A DNA stretch of 64,000 nucleotides from Arthrobacter sp. B6 (GCF_001663775.1 NZ_KV467168.1:140858-204857), one strand, 5' to 3'. Shown: positions 52,552 through 62,040, numbered from the stretch's first letter. The notes: generated by a model from the sequence alone, not told the origin. Made by a program: numbers and translations.

Positions 52552-52593
52552 TCAGGGGTACTGGACGCAACGGCGTGCAGTACCCCTGATTTG
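52552..52593 (+). terminator. Rho-independent terminator of the hpa-ALDH operon
   Basis: TCAGGGGTACTG (52552-52563) pairs perfectly with 52578-52589 around a 14-base loop and is followed by TTTG. It begins 13 bases after the stop of copy B. Confidence 0.8.
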
Positions 52594-52882
52594 TCTAGGT
52601 GGCCGGTCCATCAGCCCCGGGCATAGGTATGGCTGAATCTACCGTCTTGGCCTTGGCCATGTCCCCACAGGACACCTTGAGGGCCACCGCGGAGGCTACT
52701 CCTGGCGCTCGCGTCTTCCACGCGCCTCCTATCCCTGATGCGCACCGTCTAGAGTCCGCCCCGGCGGTGCCCAGTGCAAACGGAAACCCGCCAAGCGTTC
52801 CGAACGGCCCCCTTGACTGGAAAAGTCCTGATGCGCCGGAGGCGTTTTCCGGTGTCTCCGCACTCGTGTTCCTTAGCCGGCT

Positions 52883-53356
52883 TCAAGCTGACGTGCGTGT
52901 GTCATAACTTCGCAGCCGGGCAATCAGAGTGGCGGCCAGCAGCCCGGTCGTCAGTTCCAGCGCGATGACGAGCAGCAACTGCGTGCTGCCGGAGGTCACC
53001 GCCATGGCTGCTGGCGGGACCCCGCGGTGGGCGTGCCCGGCACCTCCTGCTCCCAGCAGTAAAGCGGCATGCAGGGCAACCATGGCGAGGGCCGACAGAG
53101 TCACCTGATGGAGAGCGCCCACCCGGCTGTGTTGCCAGATATGCACGCTGCAAGGGACGCAGACGGCGGCAAGCGCGAACATGAGGACGCTCAGCCACGC
53201 GCCGTGCTGACCGAAGACTGCCAACCACAGGTGCACCGCGCAGGAGACCGAGGTGATAACCGCGCAGAGCCTGGGGTGCAGGACGGGACCGGTGGCGCGG
53301 TCCCGTCCTGCAGTAGCCAGTTTCCACGTCGGTGGCGAGCTAGTGGCAGGAGCCAC
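52883..53356 (-). CDS. Small membrane protein coupled to the amine oxidase gene
   Basis: A 157-residue protein with about four hydrophobic segments ([79 protein letters not shown]). It begins at a GTG 17 bases inside the end of the copper amine oxidase gene, so it is translated with it. Several Cys and His residues lie in or near the helices (CxxxH type spacing). No family is recognised. Because the oxidase needs copper, a role in copper supply is a possible but unproved idea. Confidence 0.6.
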   Translation of the reverse strand: MAPATSSPPTWKLATAGRDRATGPVLHPRLCAVITSVSCAVHLWLAVFGQHGAWLSVLMFALAAVCVPCSVHIWQHSRVGALHQVTLSALAMVALHAALLLGAGGAGHAHRGVPPAAMAVTSGSTQLLLVIALELTTGLLAATLIARLRSYDTRTSA

Positions 53357-55286
53357 CGGTGGTTCCCTCGCTATGGCAGGCGGAGGCCTGCATGTTCGGG
53401 TTGGCCGGAACGTCCAGGACCGGGCTGCGGTCGAAGAAGCCCTCAGGCCGCAGCTTGAAGCCCACGGTGTCCACCGGCATGATGGGCCAGTCCTCCACCC
53501 GGGGAAAGTGGGTCAGGCCGAAGGTGTGCCAGACCACGATGTCCTGGCCATCGATGTCGCGGTCCTGGGCAACATATGCCGGCAAACCTGCACCGCCGGA
53601 ATGCTGGTTGACGAAGTCGCCCGTGGGGTAGCGCTCCTCGTCGCCCGAGTAGCGCGTGACCCAGACATCCTTGGTGGCGAAGGCGGCGCGCCGTGCAATG
53701 GATGAGTCCGGGTCGGCCAGCAGGGTGGGCTGGTTTTGGGCGTGGAGCTTGTAGCCGACGGGCTCGCCGAGGCGGTTGCGGGATTCGGGGTTGGAGATGA
53801 TCCAGGTCCGGCCTGCCCGGGCGTCGCCCTCGCGGACGGCCTCGGATTCGCGGGTGAGCACTGTGCGCTTGCGGGAGAAGGCGTTGCCGCGCTCGTTCCC
53901 TTCGCCCATGGGCTGGCGGACGACGTCTTCTTCCTCGACACGGTTGGTGAAGCCGTCGATTGCCATGTCCAGGCGGGCGCTGAACAGGTGCTGGTGGTAG
54001 GGGGCGCCTAAACCGGGGGCGAGCTGGGAGATGTTGTCCGAGCCGCCTTCGGGGAAGGCAGAGGTGAAGACGACGCCGGTGGCCTTGGCTTCGAATTCGA
54101 TGGTGCCGTCCAGGTAGAGGTACCAGTAGAAGCCGTAGTCGTAGTTGCCGATGGTGGTGAAGAAGGAGATCACCAGGCGGCGGTTGCGGCGGGTGTAGTT
54201 GATGCCGGTCCAGAGGTCGGAGTGCTTGGCCAGGATGCCCCAGTCCTCCTCGTGCATGCAGATGCCGTTGCGGATCTCCCGGGGGTTGCCGAAAGGGTCC
54301 GAGATGACCGGGCTCAGGTAGGTGATCTCGCCCAGGCAGTCGCAGCCGAGTTCCAGGGAGTTGGCGTACTGGCCCACCAGGTATTCGCCGGTGTCGAAGT
54401 AGTTCTGCCAGGACCGGACGGGCGAGGGGTCCCCGTACGGGACCACCATCTCGGCGATGGAGGCACGGTTGATGATGGGCCGCAGCCGGTCCCCGTCCCG
54501 GAAGGCGAGGTTGTGCAGGACAACCCCTTCGCGGACATCAAACCCGACGTCCACGCTCCACTTCTCCCACTCCACGTGATTGCCGCCGGTGACAGTGAAG
54601 CTTGGCCCCTCCGGCTGGGTAATGCTGATGGGCTTCTGTGTGGTCCGCAACGGTCCGGTCAGTTCCGGATCGGTGTAGTTGCCGTGCTCGGCCGGGATCG
54701 GCATGGGACCGAGGTCCAGCACCTGGGTGACTTCCTTGTTGACCACGTCCACATAGGCCACGAGTCCATCCACCGGATGCGCCCAGGCGCTGTCCTCCGG
54801 AAATTCCTGGACGAATGCCAGGCCACGCAGGATGCGGCGCCCCTTTTCTTCGGCGTACTCGAATACGCCAGCCGAAAGCGGCGCAACGCGGACCTTGTTG
54901 ACGTCCAGGTCCCGTGCCGCCAGCGCGGCCAGCCAGCGCTGATCGCCTGCCAGCAGGGTCTCCACGACCTCGAACTCCTCTTCGAGCACCGGCAGTTCGC
55001 CGGTGCGGGCAGTGTCCAAAATGGTGGCTGACTCCACTGCCTGCTTGGTGAGTGAGACGACGACGTCGTGCGGAGCGCCGCCGGAAATATCGTGGATGAA
55101 GATGCGGAAGCGCCGGTCGGCTTCGTGCGGAGCGGTCCCGCGGGGAGGTTCCAGGAGGCCCAGATAGGCGATGCGGTGATGGGGTTCGAGGTGGCCGGCT
55201 GCCCGGAGGATGGTTTGGACCTGTGTGATTTCGCCGCCAGTTGTGAGGCGGTACTGGGTGCTTGCGTCTGCATGTGCGAGTGTCAT
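53340..55286 (-). CDS. Copper-containing primary amine oxidase (topaquinone enzyme, AGAO-like)
   Basis: A 648-residue oxidase. The topaquinone precursor is Tyr382 in [18 protein letters not shown], and the copper ligands His431 and His433 lie in [16 protein letters not shown] with a third His near 593 in [12 protein letters not shown]. The first two match the numbering of the phenylethylamine oxidase of Arthrobacter globiformis. It turns phenylethylamine, tyramine or a related primary amine plus oxygen into the aldehyde, ammonia and hydrogen peroxide. There is no signal peptide. The C-terminus ends with a short Cys/His tail. GAGGAAGG precedes the ATG, and the divergent TetR likely controls it. 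Confidence 0.93.
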   Translation of the reverse strand: MTLAHADASTQYRLTTGGEITQVQTILRAAGHLEPHHRIAYLGLLEPPRGTAPHEADRRFRIFIHDISGGAPHDVVVSLTKQAVESATILDTARTGELPVLEEEFEVVETLLAGDQRWLAALAARDLDVNKVRVAPLSAGVFEYAEEKGRRILRGLAFVQEFPEDSAWAHPVDGLVAYVDVVNKEVTQVLDLGPMPIPAEHGNYTDPELTGPLRTTQKPISITQPEGPSFTVTGGNHVEWEKWSVDVGFDVREGVVLHNLAFRDGDRLRPIINRASIAEMVVPYGDPSPVRSWQNYFDTGEYLVGQYANSLELGCDCLGEITYLSPVISDPFGNPREIRNGICMHEEDWGILAKHSDLWTGINYTRRNRRLVISFFTTIGNYDYGFYWYLYLDGTIEFEAKATGVVFTSAFPEGGSDNISQLAPGLGAPYHQHLFSARLDMAIDGFTNRVEEEDVVRQPMGEGNERGNAFSRKRTVLTRESEAVREGDARAGRTWIISNPESRNRLGEPVGYKLHAQNQPTLLADPDSSIARRAAFATKDVWVTRYSGDEERYPTGDFVNQHSGGAGLPAYVAQDRDIDGQDIVVWHTFGLTHFPRVEDWPIMPVDTVGFKLRPEGFFDRSPVLDVPANPNMQASACHSEGTTGGSCH

Positions 55287-55336
55287 CGTCGACCTTCCTC
55301 AAGACCGTTTCCGGCCGGAATTTTGTTTTTCTCTAG

Positions 55337-55372
55337 TTGTAGATAATAAACGTAAGGTTAGATTACTCACAA
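55337..55372. promoter_or_regulatory. Possible TetR operator between the amine oxidase and TetR genes
   Basis: TTGT-3-TAAT (55337-55347) is mirrored by ATTA-3-ACAA (55362-55372) with 14 bases between. The block is AT-rich and sits midway between two divergent genes. Confidence 0.42.
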
Positions 55373-55407
55373 GACCTAAAAACAAGCTGATTCCTGGAAG
55401 GGGAGCC

Positions 55408-56082
55408 ATGCCGAAGATTGTTGACCACGATGAGCGGCGCTTGGAGCTGCTGGATGCCACATGGCGGATCATCGCGCGCAGCGGCCTTGAGGGTGCCACC
55501 ATGCGGGAAATAGCGATGGAGGCGGGCTTCGCCAACGGAGCACTGAAACCCTACTTTCCAACGAAGGAGACGCTCCTGGAATTCGCGTTCGGTCACGTCT
55601 TCAACCGCACCAACCAGCGAATTTCCGACGTGACCGCCGGCAAGTCCGGCGTCGCCGCCCTGCGGGCGTTGTGCCTTGAGATTCTCCCTTTAGACGAGGA
55701 GCGTGTTAACGAAGCGCGGATTGTTATTGCCTTCTGGCAGAAGGCAGTCAACGACCCTCGAAAGGCGCTGATTCACCATGACTCCATGACCGAATGGCTC
55801 GGCGCCATCCGGCGGTGCTTGAGCGAGGCAAGGCAAGCCGGCGACGTCAGCACCACCGTCGACGACGCCATCCTCGCCGTCCAGTTGCTGAACATGCTTC
55901 TCGGCGCACAGATTGAGGCCGCCCTGACACCTGCCGGCAACAGCGAATCTCAACACATCCCCAGCTGGAGGGCTATCTCGCCCTGCTGCGCCCGCACGCC
56001 TGCGACGCATAATCCAGCTCACATGCCAGGTTTTTTCGACGCATGTGGAAAAAAGATGACAGATGGGTGTTCCCGGGTTTAG
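55408..56082 (+). CDS. TetR-family regulator with a frameshifted C-terminus
   Basis: A 224-residue frame. Residues 8-55 form the TetR helix-turn-helix (LLDATWRIIARSGLEGATMR, then GFANGALKPYFPTKETLLE), followed by the helical ligand domain. After SQHIP near 55965 the read-through tail is rich in Pro/Cys and unlike a TetR. In the next frame QLEGYLALLRPHACDA follows and stops at 56010-56012, which is the expected end. One base therefore seems to be missing, by mutation or by sequencing error. The start ATG has GGAAGGGGAG. It likely represses the divergent copper amine oxidase gene and the permease operon that follows. Confidence 0.78.
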   Translation: MPKIVDHDERRLELLDATWRIIARSGLEGATMREIAMEAGFANGALKPYFPTKETLLEFAFGHVFNRTNQRISDVTAGKSGVAALRALCLEILPLDEERVNEARIVIAFWQKAVNDPRKALIHHDSMTEWLGAIRRCLSEARQAGDVSTTVDDAILAVQLLNMLLGAQIEAALTPAGNSESQHIPSWRAISPCCARTPATHNPAHMPGFFDACGKKMTDGCSRV

Positions 56083-56263
56083 CCTGAGGTGGATGTGTTG
56101 CGCGACACAGGTTGGTTGGTAGGCCACTGAGAAACCCAGGGCCGGGAATAGCAAGCCGATTCCTTTCATACCTGTAGTTGCCCGCGCTTGATGCGTGCAG
56201 AACGCGTTAGGTCCCACCCCGTTCGCAGGGCCACCTCCCCTGCTCTTCTTTTTGGAGCTTTAC

Positions 56264-57793
56264 TTGCAACCTAAAATTTCGTCACCGCTGACGGCCGATG
56301 CGTTGCCCACCCTCGACCGCCAGACCATAGGTGTTCCGGGGCTGATCTTCATGATCGTCGCTGCTTCGGCGCCCCTTACAGTTATCGCAGGCGGCGTTCC
56401 CAGTAACTTTGCTGTAACTGGGAACGTGGGTGTGCCCCTTTCGTTTCTCCTCCTCGGAGGAGTGCTTGCCTTGTTTACGGTGGGCTACGCGGCCATGAGT
56501 GCCCACATTCGTAACGCAGGCGCGTTCTACGCCTATATAGCGCAAGGACTCGGGCGCGCGGTCGGTGTGGGAGCGTCATGGATTGCCCTTGTCTCCTACA
56601 ACGCGATGCAGGTAGGTATATACGGGCTTTTCGGGTTTGCCACCGCATCCTTCGTCGCCAGCAAGACCGGCGTAGACCTACCTTGGTGGGCGGCAGCGCT
56701 GATTGGGTTTCTCATTGTCGGGTGGCTGGGAATAAACAAAGTTGATCTGTCAGTGAAGGTCATTGCCGTGCTTGTGGGGCTTGAATTCCTGGCCGTGGTG
56801 ATTTTCGATGCACTCGCCTTTTCGGTAGCACCTGTGGGTGTCACCGGAGCTGGCCTGGATCCATCCAACCTGTTGGTTCCCGGACTGGGAGCAGTCCTGG
56901 CATTCAGCATCGCCGCGTTCATGGGATTCGAGTCGGCAGCCATTTACAGCGAAGAAGTCAAGGACCCCAAACGCGCTATCGGGCGGGCGACCTACGTGGC
57001 AGTCGGCCTTGTCGCCAGCTTTTACGCAGTGTCATCATGGGCCATGACTGTGGCGACCGGCCCGACCCAGATCGTAGCCAGTGCACAGGAAGCAGGGCCT
57101 GACCTCATTTTTATCTTTTTGGCAGAGCACGCCGGCCCGGTAATCACCGACATCACCCAGCTGCTGTTCATAACCAGTCTTCTTGCTGCCCTGATTGCCT
57201 TCCATAATGCTGTTGCCCGTTATTCCTTTTCCTTGGGGCGGGAGAGCGTTTTGCCCCAGTGGCTGGCCGGGGTGAATCCCCGGACCCATGCCCCCGTGGC
57301 CGGCTCCCTCGCACAGTCCGTCTTCGCCCTGGTTGTTCTGGTCTGTTTCGCTCTTGCGGGGTCAGGCTCTGACCTGGGTCCGCTCTTCCCCGTCCTGACC
57401 CTCTTCACCTGGCTCACCAACGCAGGGGCGGTGGGACTCGTGCTTCTGCTCGTGATGACTTCCGTCGCCGTGATCGGGTACTTCCGCCGTCACGTCCGGC
57501 AGCACACTGCATGGACACGAGCAGTGGCGCCGGCACTGTCGGCAGTCCTCCTTGGAGCAGTTTTCGCCGTAATCCTGGCCAACTTTGACGTTCTGATCGG
57601 CGCCGAAGGTGATTCTGCTCTGTCCTGGATTTTGCCAGCGCTGATACTTATGCCGGGCCTTGCCGGCCTGGGCTGGGGCCTGTACCTTAAGGCCCGCCGG
57701 CCTGGCCTGTACTCGGGCATCGGGTTCGGCGGCACACAGGACCCCGCCGGTGCGAAATATTCTCCGGGCAACCAACTACCTGATGTGGAGTGA
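56264..57793 (+). CDS. APC-family amino acid/amine permease
   Basis: A 509-residue permease with 12 hydrophobic segments. The first helix has IGVPGLIFMIVAASAPLTVI, and further marks are GAFYAYIAQGLGRAVGVGAS, FMGFESAAIYSEEVKDPKRA (the conserved helix 6 Glu region) and ARYSFSLGRESVLPQWLAGV. The TTG start at 56264 is 6 bases after GGAG and is preferred to earlier frames. It probably imports an amine used by the copper amine oxidase. Its stop lies 2 bases before the aldehyde dehydrogenase ATG, so the pair is one operon. Its last codons are copied in the repeat at 29297-30749. Confidence 0.85.
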   Translation: MQPKISSPLTADALPTLDRQTIGVPGLIFMIVAASAPLTVIAGGVPSNFAVTGNVGVPLSFLLLGGVLALFTVGYAAMSAHIRNAGAFYAYIAQGLGRAVGVGASWIALVSYNAMQVGIYGLFGFATASFVASKTGVDLPWWAAALIGFLIVGWLGINKVDLSVKVIAVLVGLEFLAVVIFDALAFSVAPVGVTGAGLDPSNLLVPGLGAVLAFSIAAFMGFESAAIYSEEVKDPKRAIGRATYVAVGLVASFYAVSSWAMTVATGPTQIVASAQEAGPDLIFIFLAEHAGPVITDITQLLFITSLLAALIAFHNAVARYSFSLGRESVLPQWLAGVNPRTHAPVAGSLAQSVFALVVLVCFALAGSGSDLGPLFPVLTLFTWLTNAGAVGLVLLLVMTSVAVIGYFRRHVRQHTAWTRAVAPALSAVLLGAVFAVILANFDVLIGAEGDSALSWILPALILMPGLAGLGWGLYLKARRPGLYSGIGFGGTQDPAGAKYSPGNQLPDVE

Positions 57794-59209
57794 TCATGGA
57801 AAGCTACGATGCACTGTTGGCCGCGGTTAGCGGCGGCACTGGTGAGACCAGGACGATGCTCGATCCTGCGACCGGTGGTGTTGTCGGTGAGGCGCCCGTT
57901 CATAGTGTTGCGGACCTGGACCGCGCTGTCGCTGCCGCTCTCGCGGCGCAGCCGGCGTGGGCGGGGCTGGGGCATGAGGGCCGGTCCGCTGCTCTGTTGC
58001 GGGCGGCAGATGCCGTGGAACGTTCCGCTGAGGACCTCGCGCGGTTGCTTTCCCGTGAGCAGGGCAAACCGCTGAACGGGCCCAACGCCCGCTTCGAAGT
58101 GGGTTCCTGTGTGGCCTGGCTCCGCGCAGCCGCCACCATCCCGCTGGAGGCCGAAACCATCGTGGATGACGGCCAGACCCGTGCCGAGCTGCATTACAGG
58201 CCTATTGGTGTTGTGGGCGCCATTGGCCCGTGGAACTGGCCGATGATGATCACCGTCTGGCAGATCGCCCCCGCCCTGCGGATGGGTAACTCCGTGGTGG
58301 TCAAACCTTCCGAATACACTCCACTGAGCGTGCTGGCCCTGGCAAAGGTCATCAACGAGGAACTGCCTGAAGGTCTCCTGAGCGTCATCTCCGGCGGCCG
58401 TGACGTCGGCGAACGGCTGGCCGGGCACCCCGCGGTCGGGAAGATCATGTTCACCGGCTCCACCGCCACGGGCAAGGCGATCATCAAATCCTCCGCTGAC
58501 ACGGTCAAGCGGCTGACCCTGGAACTGGGCGGCAACGACGCCGGCATCGTCTTGCCCGACGCCGACCCCAAGGCCATCGCCCAGGATCTGTTCTGGGGTG
58601 CGTTCATCAACTCCGGCCAGACCTGCGCGGCCCTCAAACGCCTCTACGTCCACGAAGACATCTACGACGCCGTCTGTGAAGAACTCGGTGCGGTCGCGGC
58701 AGCTGCGCCGATGGGCAACGGCCTGGACGAGACCAGCGTGCTGGGCCCGCTGCAGAACAAGCAGCAGTTCGACATCGTCAACCGCCTCGTTGACTCAGCC
58801 AAACACTCCGGAGCGCGCATCCTGACGGGAGGCAACCCTCCGCAGGAACAGCCCGGCTACTTCTACCCCACCACCCTGGTCGCGGACATCGACAACGACA
58901 ACCCCCTCGTCGCCGAAGAACAGTTCGGCCCCGCACTGCCCATCATCAAATACAGCACCGTCAATGAAGCAGTCGCCATGGCCAACGGACTCGATGTAGG
59001 ACTCGGAGCCTCCGTCTGGTCATCCGACCCCGCAGCAGCCCGGAAAGTCGCAGCCCGGATCCAGGCCGGCACCGTCTGGATCAACAAACACGGAGCCGTG
59101 GACCCACGGATTCCCTTCGGCGGAGCCAAACAATCCGGCTACGGCCTCGAATTCGGCGTCGAAGGCCTCAAAGCCCTCGGCACCCCACAAATCATCAACG
59201 GCTAAGCCG
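57757..59209 (+). repeat. Aldehyde dehydrogenase repeat, copy C (source-like copy)
   Basis: Matches 29297-30749 in inverted orientation over about 1453 bases. Here the left end of the repeat is the functional end of the APC permease gene, so this copy looks like the source. Confidence 0.85.
57796..59205 (+). CDS. Aldehyde dehydrogenase, copy C
   Basis: A 469-residue aldehyde dehydrogenase. VGAIGPWNWPMMITVWQIAP binds the cofactor, LELGGNDAGIVL carries the catalytic Glu and NSGQTCAALKRLYVHEDIYD the catalytic Cys. The tail is FGGAKQSGYGLEFGVEGLKA. The ATG lies 2 bases after the permease stop, with GTGGAG upstream inside the permease gene. With the permease and the copper amine oxidase it fits a route amine to aldehyde to acid. 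A terminator follows at 59264. Confidence 0.87.
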   Translation: MESYDALLAAVSGGTGETRTMLDPATGGVVGEAPVHSVADLDRAVAAALAAQPAWAGLGHEGRSAALLRAADAVERSAEDLARLLSREQGKPLNGPNARFEVGSCVAWLRAAATIPLEAETIVDDGQTRAELHYRPIGVVGAIGPWNWPMMITVWQIAPALRMGNSVVVKPSEYTPLSVLALAKVINEELPEGLLSVISGGRDVGERLAGHPAVGKIMFTGSTATGKAIIKSSADTVKRLTLELGGNDAGIVLPDADPKAIAQDLFWGAFINSGQTCAALKRLYVHEDIYDAVCEELGAVAAAAPMGNGLDETSVLGPLQNKQQFDIVNRLVDSAKHSGARILTGGNPPQEQPGYFYPTTLVADIDNDNPLVAEEQFGPALPIIKYSTVNEAVAMANGLDVGLGASVWSSDPAAARKVAARIQAGTVWINKHGAVDPRIPFGGAKQSGYGLEFGVEGLKALGTPQIING

Positions 59210-59263
59210 ACCCCTCCCGAAGCCCGTCAGAGAGCTCAAGCGACGCCGCAACTCCTAGACCAG

Positions 59264-59300
59264 AAGGACCTCCCCTCGTCCAGAACACGGGGAGGTCCTT
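59264..59300. terminator. Hairpin terminator between copy C and TetR
   Basis: AAGGACCTCCCC (59264-59275) pairs perfectly with 59289-59300 around a 13-base loop. It lies between convergent genes and can serve both. Confidence 0.78.
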
Positions 59301-59442
59301 TCCGGCTCTAAAGGCAGCACTAGGAGGATTACTGGCACGCGTTCAACACGAACTATTCGTGCCTATGAGCAACACCGTCGGGCCGGCGGCCTAACGCGTG
59401 GCGAACACGGCCTCGTGTGTAGCCGGAATAGCAGCAGCTATA

Positions 59443-60048
59443 TCAACTGGCTCCACCGATTTCCTGCAACGGACGTGCAGTAGAGCCGGCGAGACTGGCT
59501 TCCAGCAGGGTGCCTATACGCTCGATAGCGGGCTGGACGACGATGCCCTCGGCCACGGTGAGTTGTTGGAATACGAGACCATCGAGTGCTGCAAAGACGG
59601 CACGGGCCAACGGCTTTGTATCGGCATGTCCGTGGCGTGCCAGTGCGAGCTCGAGTCCCTCGATGTAGCCCTCATAAAGGGCTACAGCCTCGGCCCGCAG
59701 GTCCGGCCGGCGCCGCGATTCAAGGACAAACTCGTATTGAAATATCTGAAGGTGCGGCTCGCTGGTCACTAGCTCCACGAGAGCACCTGCGAAACTGCCA
59801 TCAATGGTTTCAGCGGCAGACAGGTCGCTAAGCCTGATCGCGCGGGCTGTTGCCCAGGCGACTGCTTCATGCAGCAGCGCATCCTTGGTGCCGAAATGGT
59901 GGCTGATCAGGGTGTTGTTGACCCCCGCCACTTCCGCAACGGCCCGCAAGGTCAAGCCGTGGAGTCCGCGCTCCGCTACCACCTGCACTGTCGCCGCCAG
60001 CAGTGCCTCACGGCCTTTTCCGTACTCATTGGTTCTCGTCGCAGCCAC
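59443..60048 (-). CDS. TetR-family repressor of the permease-amine oxidase operon
   Basis: A 201-residue regulator with a helix-turn-helix at residues 15-60 (ATVQVVAERGLHGLTLRAVA, then GVNNTLISHHFGTKDALLHE) and a helical C-terminal domain. A longer frame starts at a TTG at 60090, but the GTG at 60048 fits the domain start. TACACT lies 7 bases before that GTG, so the transcript may be leaderless. It is divergent from the permease gene, and a 24-bp palindrome covers that gene's promoter. Confidence 0.82.
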   Translation of the reverse strand: MAATRTNEYGKGREALLAATVQVVAERGLHGLTLRAVAEVAGVNNTLISHHFGTKDALLHEAVAWATARAIRLSDLSAAETIDGSFAGALVELVTSEPHLQIFQYEFVLESRRRPDLRAEAVALYEGYIEGLELALARHGHADTKPLARAVFAALDGLVFQQLTVAEGIVVQPAIERIGTLLEASLAGSTARPLQEIGGAS

Positions 60049-60077
60049 AAATCGAGTGTAGCCCGTACGGCCTCCCC

Positions 60078-60110
60078 TTGACAGACGCAACTAAGCAATT
60101 GCATAGTTGC
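60078..60110 (+). promoter_or_regulatory. Promoter of the permease operon covered by a 24-bp TetR operator
   Basis: TTGACA (60078-60083) and CATAGT (60102-60107) are spaced by 18 bases. The region 60087-60110 is a near-perfect palindrome with arms GCAACTA and TAGTTGC around a central GCAATTGC. Eleven of twelve arm positions pair. A bound TetR would block the spacer and -10. Confidence 0.7.
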
Positions 60111-60187
60111 TACATCATGTGGTGCAGCACACGCCCTTCGCTCCACAAGTCCCATCCCCGTTAGTCCAGTCTTTGGAAGGCTATGCA

Positions 60188-61672
60188 ATGGCGCATTCGC
60201 TCGATGAACCCACCGCTCCGGCCCTGCACCGGACGCTCCGTTGGCAGGATGCCTTCGCCCTGGCGATGGCAGTGTCCGGCGGGTTGTTTGTCTCCTTTGG
60301 TTTCACCATGGCAGCGATCGGGGCCCTCTCTGCTTTGTTCATATGGGCTCTGGCCGCAGGCATCGGCTGGGCCCAAAACCACCTCTTTGCAGAAATGGCC
60401 TCGATGTTCCCCGACAAGCCCGGCGGCGTCCCTGTCTACGCCCACGAGGCATGGAAGGAACGTTTTGCCCCTGCCGGCGCCCTGGCCACCTTCGGCTACT
60501 GGTTCGGCTGGTCGGCAGTTATTTCGATTGTCAGCCTCACCGCCGGGGCCATCATCGAAGCCCGCTGGCTCCCCGAATCGGCATGGTCGCTCAACCTCGG
60601 TATCGCACAGCTTGGCACTGCACAGATCATCGGCATTGCCTTGATATTGGCGCTGATGGTACCCAACCTCTTTGGCGCACAGCCGGCCGCGTGGGTCAAT
60701 AAGGTATTCGGTGCGTTGCTTCTGATCCCGCTTTTCACCTTTGTCATCGCCCCGCTCATCAGCGGGCAGTGGGACATCTCCAACCTCACCTGGGGCCTTG
60801 GGCAGCCGGGGGCGGACCACTGGGGCGGCTGGCAGGACGCCATCGTCTGGCTCTACCTTGTCGGTTGGACGGCTTATGGCACTGAAATGTGCGCGGCATT
60901 CACGCCCGAGTACCGCAGCAACAAAGATGCCCGGCGTGCCCTCTCAACTTCGGGCGGCTACACCTTCCTGATGTTTGCCCTGGTACCGCTGGGGGTCGGC
61001 GGGCTGATGACACAGGCTGATGCCGCGGCTGACCCTACAGCCGTCTTCGTCTCCGGCTTCGCTTCCGTTCTTCCCGCAGGGTTTGCCGGTGACGCCGCGC
61101 TCCTGATCACCATCGGCGCCCTGCTGATGGGCGTGAACGCCTCCATGGCCGACGGATCGCGGGCACTTTATGGTGCAGCCATCGACGGACTCGTACCCCG
61201 CCAGTTCGAGAAACTCAATCGACACCAGGTGCCCGCACGAGCCATCCTTGCCGCCGTCATGATGAATGTCCTGCTGATGATCTTCGTATCAAACCCCATC
61301 TCCATCCTTGTCGCAGCGAACATGGGCTACCTGCTCGCCATCCTTCTCGCCGTCTCAGGCTTCCTGCTCCTGCGCAGGGACCGGCCTGACGCACCAAGGA
61401 CCTTCAAGCTCGGCGCCTGGGCTGTGCCCCTTGCCGTGGTGCTGACCATCTATGGCGCTGCCATTCTGGTCATCGGGGCCCTCTCCTCCGAACTGTCCGG
61501 ATACGGCGGACCGGTGGAACTGGCAATCGGTGCGGGCATCCTCCTGCTATCCCTCCTCCTCTACCTCATCAGGCGCCGGTTCCAGGACCGGCTACCGCTC
61601 CTTAGGGAACCACGTTCGCTGGCCACCACGGCGAACACCGTCGCCCCGACCCCACCTGTCAACACCAAGTAA
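60188..61672 (+). CDS. APC-family amine/amino acid permease
   Basis: A 494-residue membrane protein with about 12 helices: FALAMAVSGGLFVSFGFTMA at helix 1, then QNHLFAEMASMFPDKPGGVP, YGTEMCAAFTPEYRSNKDAR and MADGSRALYGAAIDGLVPRQ, all usual for amino acid/polyamine permeases. The ATG at 60188 follows TTTGGAAGG. It is the first gene of an operon with a cupin, a flavin monoamine oxidase and an aldehyde dehydrogenase, and is controlled by the divergent TetR. It is only distantly similar to the permease at 56264. Confidence 0.86.
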   Translation: MAHSLDEPTAPALHRTLRWQDAFALAMAVSGGLFVSFGFTMAAIGALSALFIWALAAGIGWAQNHLFAEMASMFPDKPGGVPVYAHEAWKERFAPAGALATFGYWFGWSAVISIVSLTAGAIIEARWLPESAWSLNLGIAQLGTAQIIGIALILALMVPNLFGAQPAAWVNKVFGALLLIPLFTFVIAPLISGQWDISNLTWGLGQPGADHWGGWQDAIVWLYLVGWTAYGTEMCAAFTPEYRSNKDARRALSTSGGYTFLMFALVPLGVGGLMTQADAAADPTAVFVSGFASVLPAGFAGDAALLITIGALLMGVNASMADGSRALYGAAIDGLVPRQFEKLNRHQVPARAILAAVMMNVLLMIFVSNPISILVAANMGYLLAILLAVSGFLLLRRDRPDAPRTFKLGAWAVPLAVVLTIYGAAILVIGALSSELSGYGGPVELAIGAGILLLSLLLYLIRRRFQDRLPLLREPRSLATTANTVAPTPPVNTK

Positions 61673-61690
61673 CAAGTAAAGGAATAACCA

Positions 61691-62023
61691 ATGACACAGG
61701 TCTTTTTTGCACAGCACGATGACTCCGCCTTCGAGCCCTTCGAGCTCGGCCACGTGCAGTGGCTTCGCCGCCCGGGAGATAACGGTAACGAGAAGCTGTC
61801 CGCAGGCATCTGGAAAGTCACCCCTGAGGAGGCCCCGGAACCCTTCGACCTGCCAATTCATCAGGACGAGACCATCTTCATCTCCTCGGGCCGCATCCGC
61901 ATTGAGGTCAAGGACGGCGAAACCCACGAACTTACAGCCGGCTGCATGGCTTCCCTGTCCGAAGGGGCCATGACCCGGTGGACCGTGCTCGAACCCACCA
62001 TCGAATATTTCGTCTACAGCTAA
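61691..62023 (+). CDS. Small cupin-domain protein
   Basis: A 110-residue cupin: LSAGIWKVTPEEAPEPFDLP, then IHQDETIFISSGRIRIEV and AGCMASLSEGAMTRWTVLEP. The His/Glu pattern HQDE resembles the first cupin motif. It is the DUF861-like type also seen at 696. It sits between a permease and a monoamine oxidase with AAAGGAATAA before the ATG, so it probably serves the same amine pathway, perhaps by handling an unstable imine or aldehyde product. This role is inferred. Confidence 0.8.
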   Translation: MTQVFFAQHDDSAFEPFELGHVQWLRRPGDNGNEKLSAGIWKVTPEEAPEPFDLPIHQDETIFISSGRIRIEVKDGETHELTAGCMASLSEGAMTRWTVLEPTIEYFVYS

Positions 62024-62040
62024 TAGGGAACGAACACACT

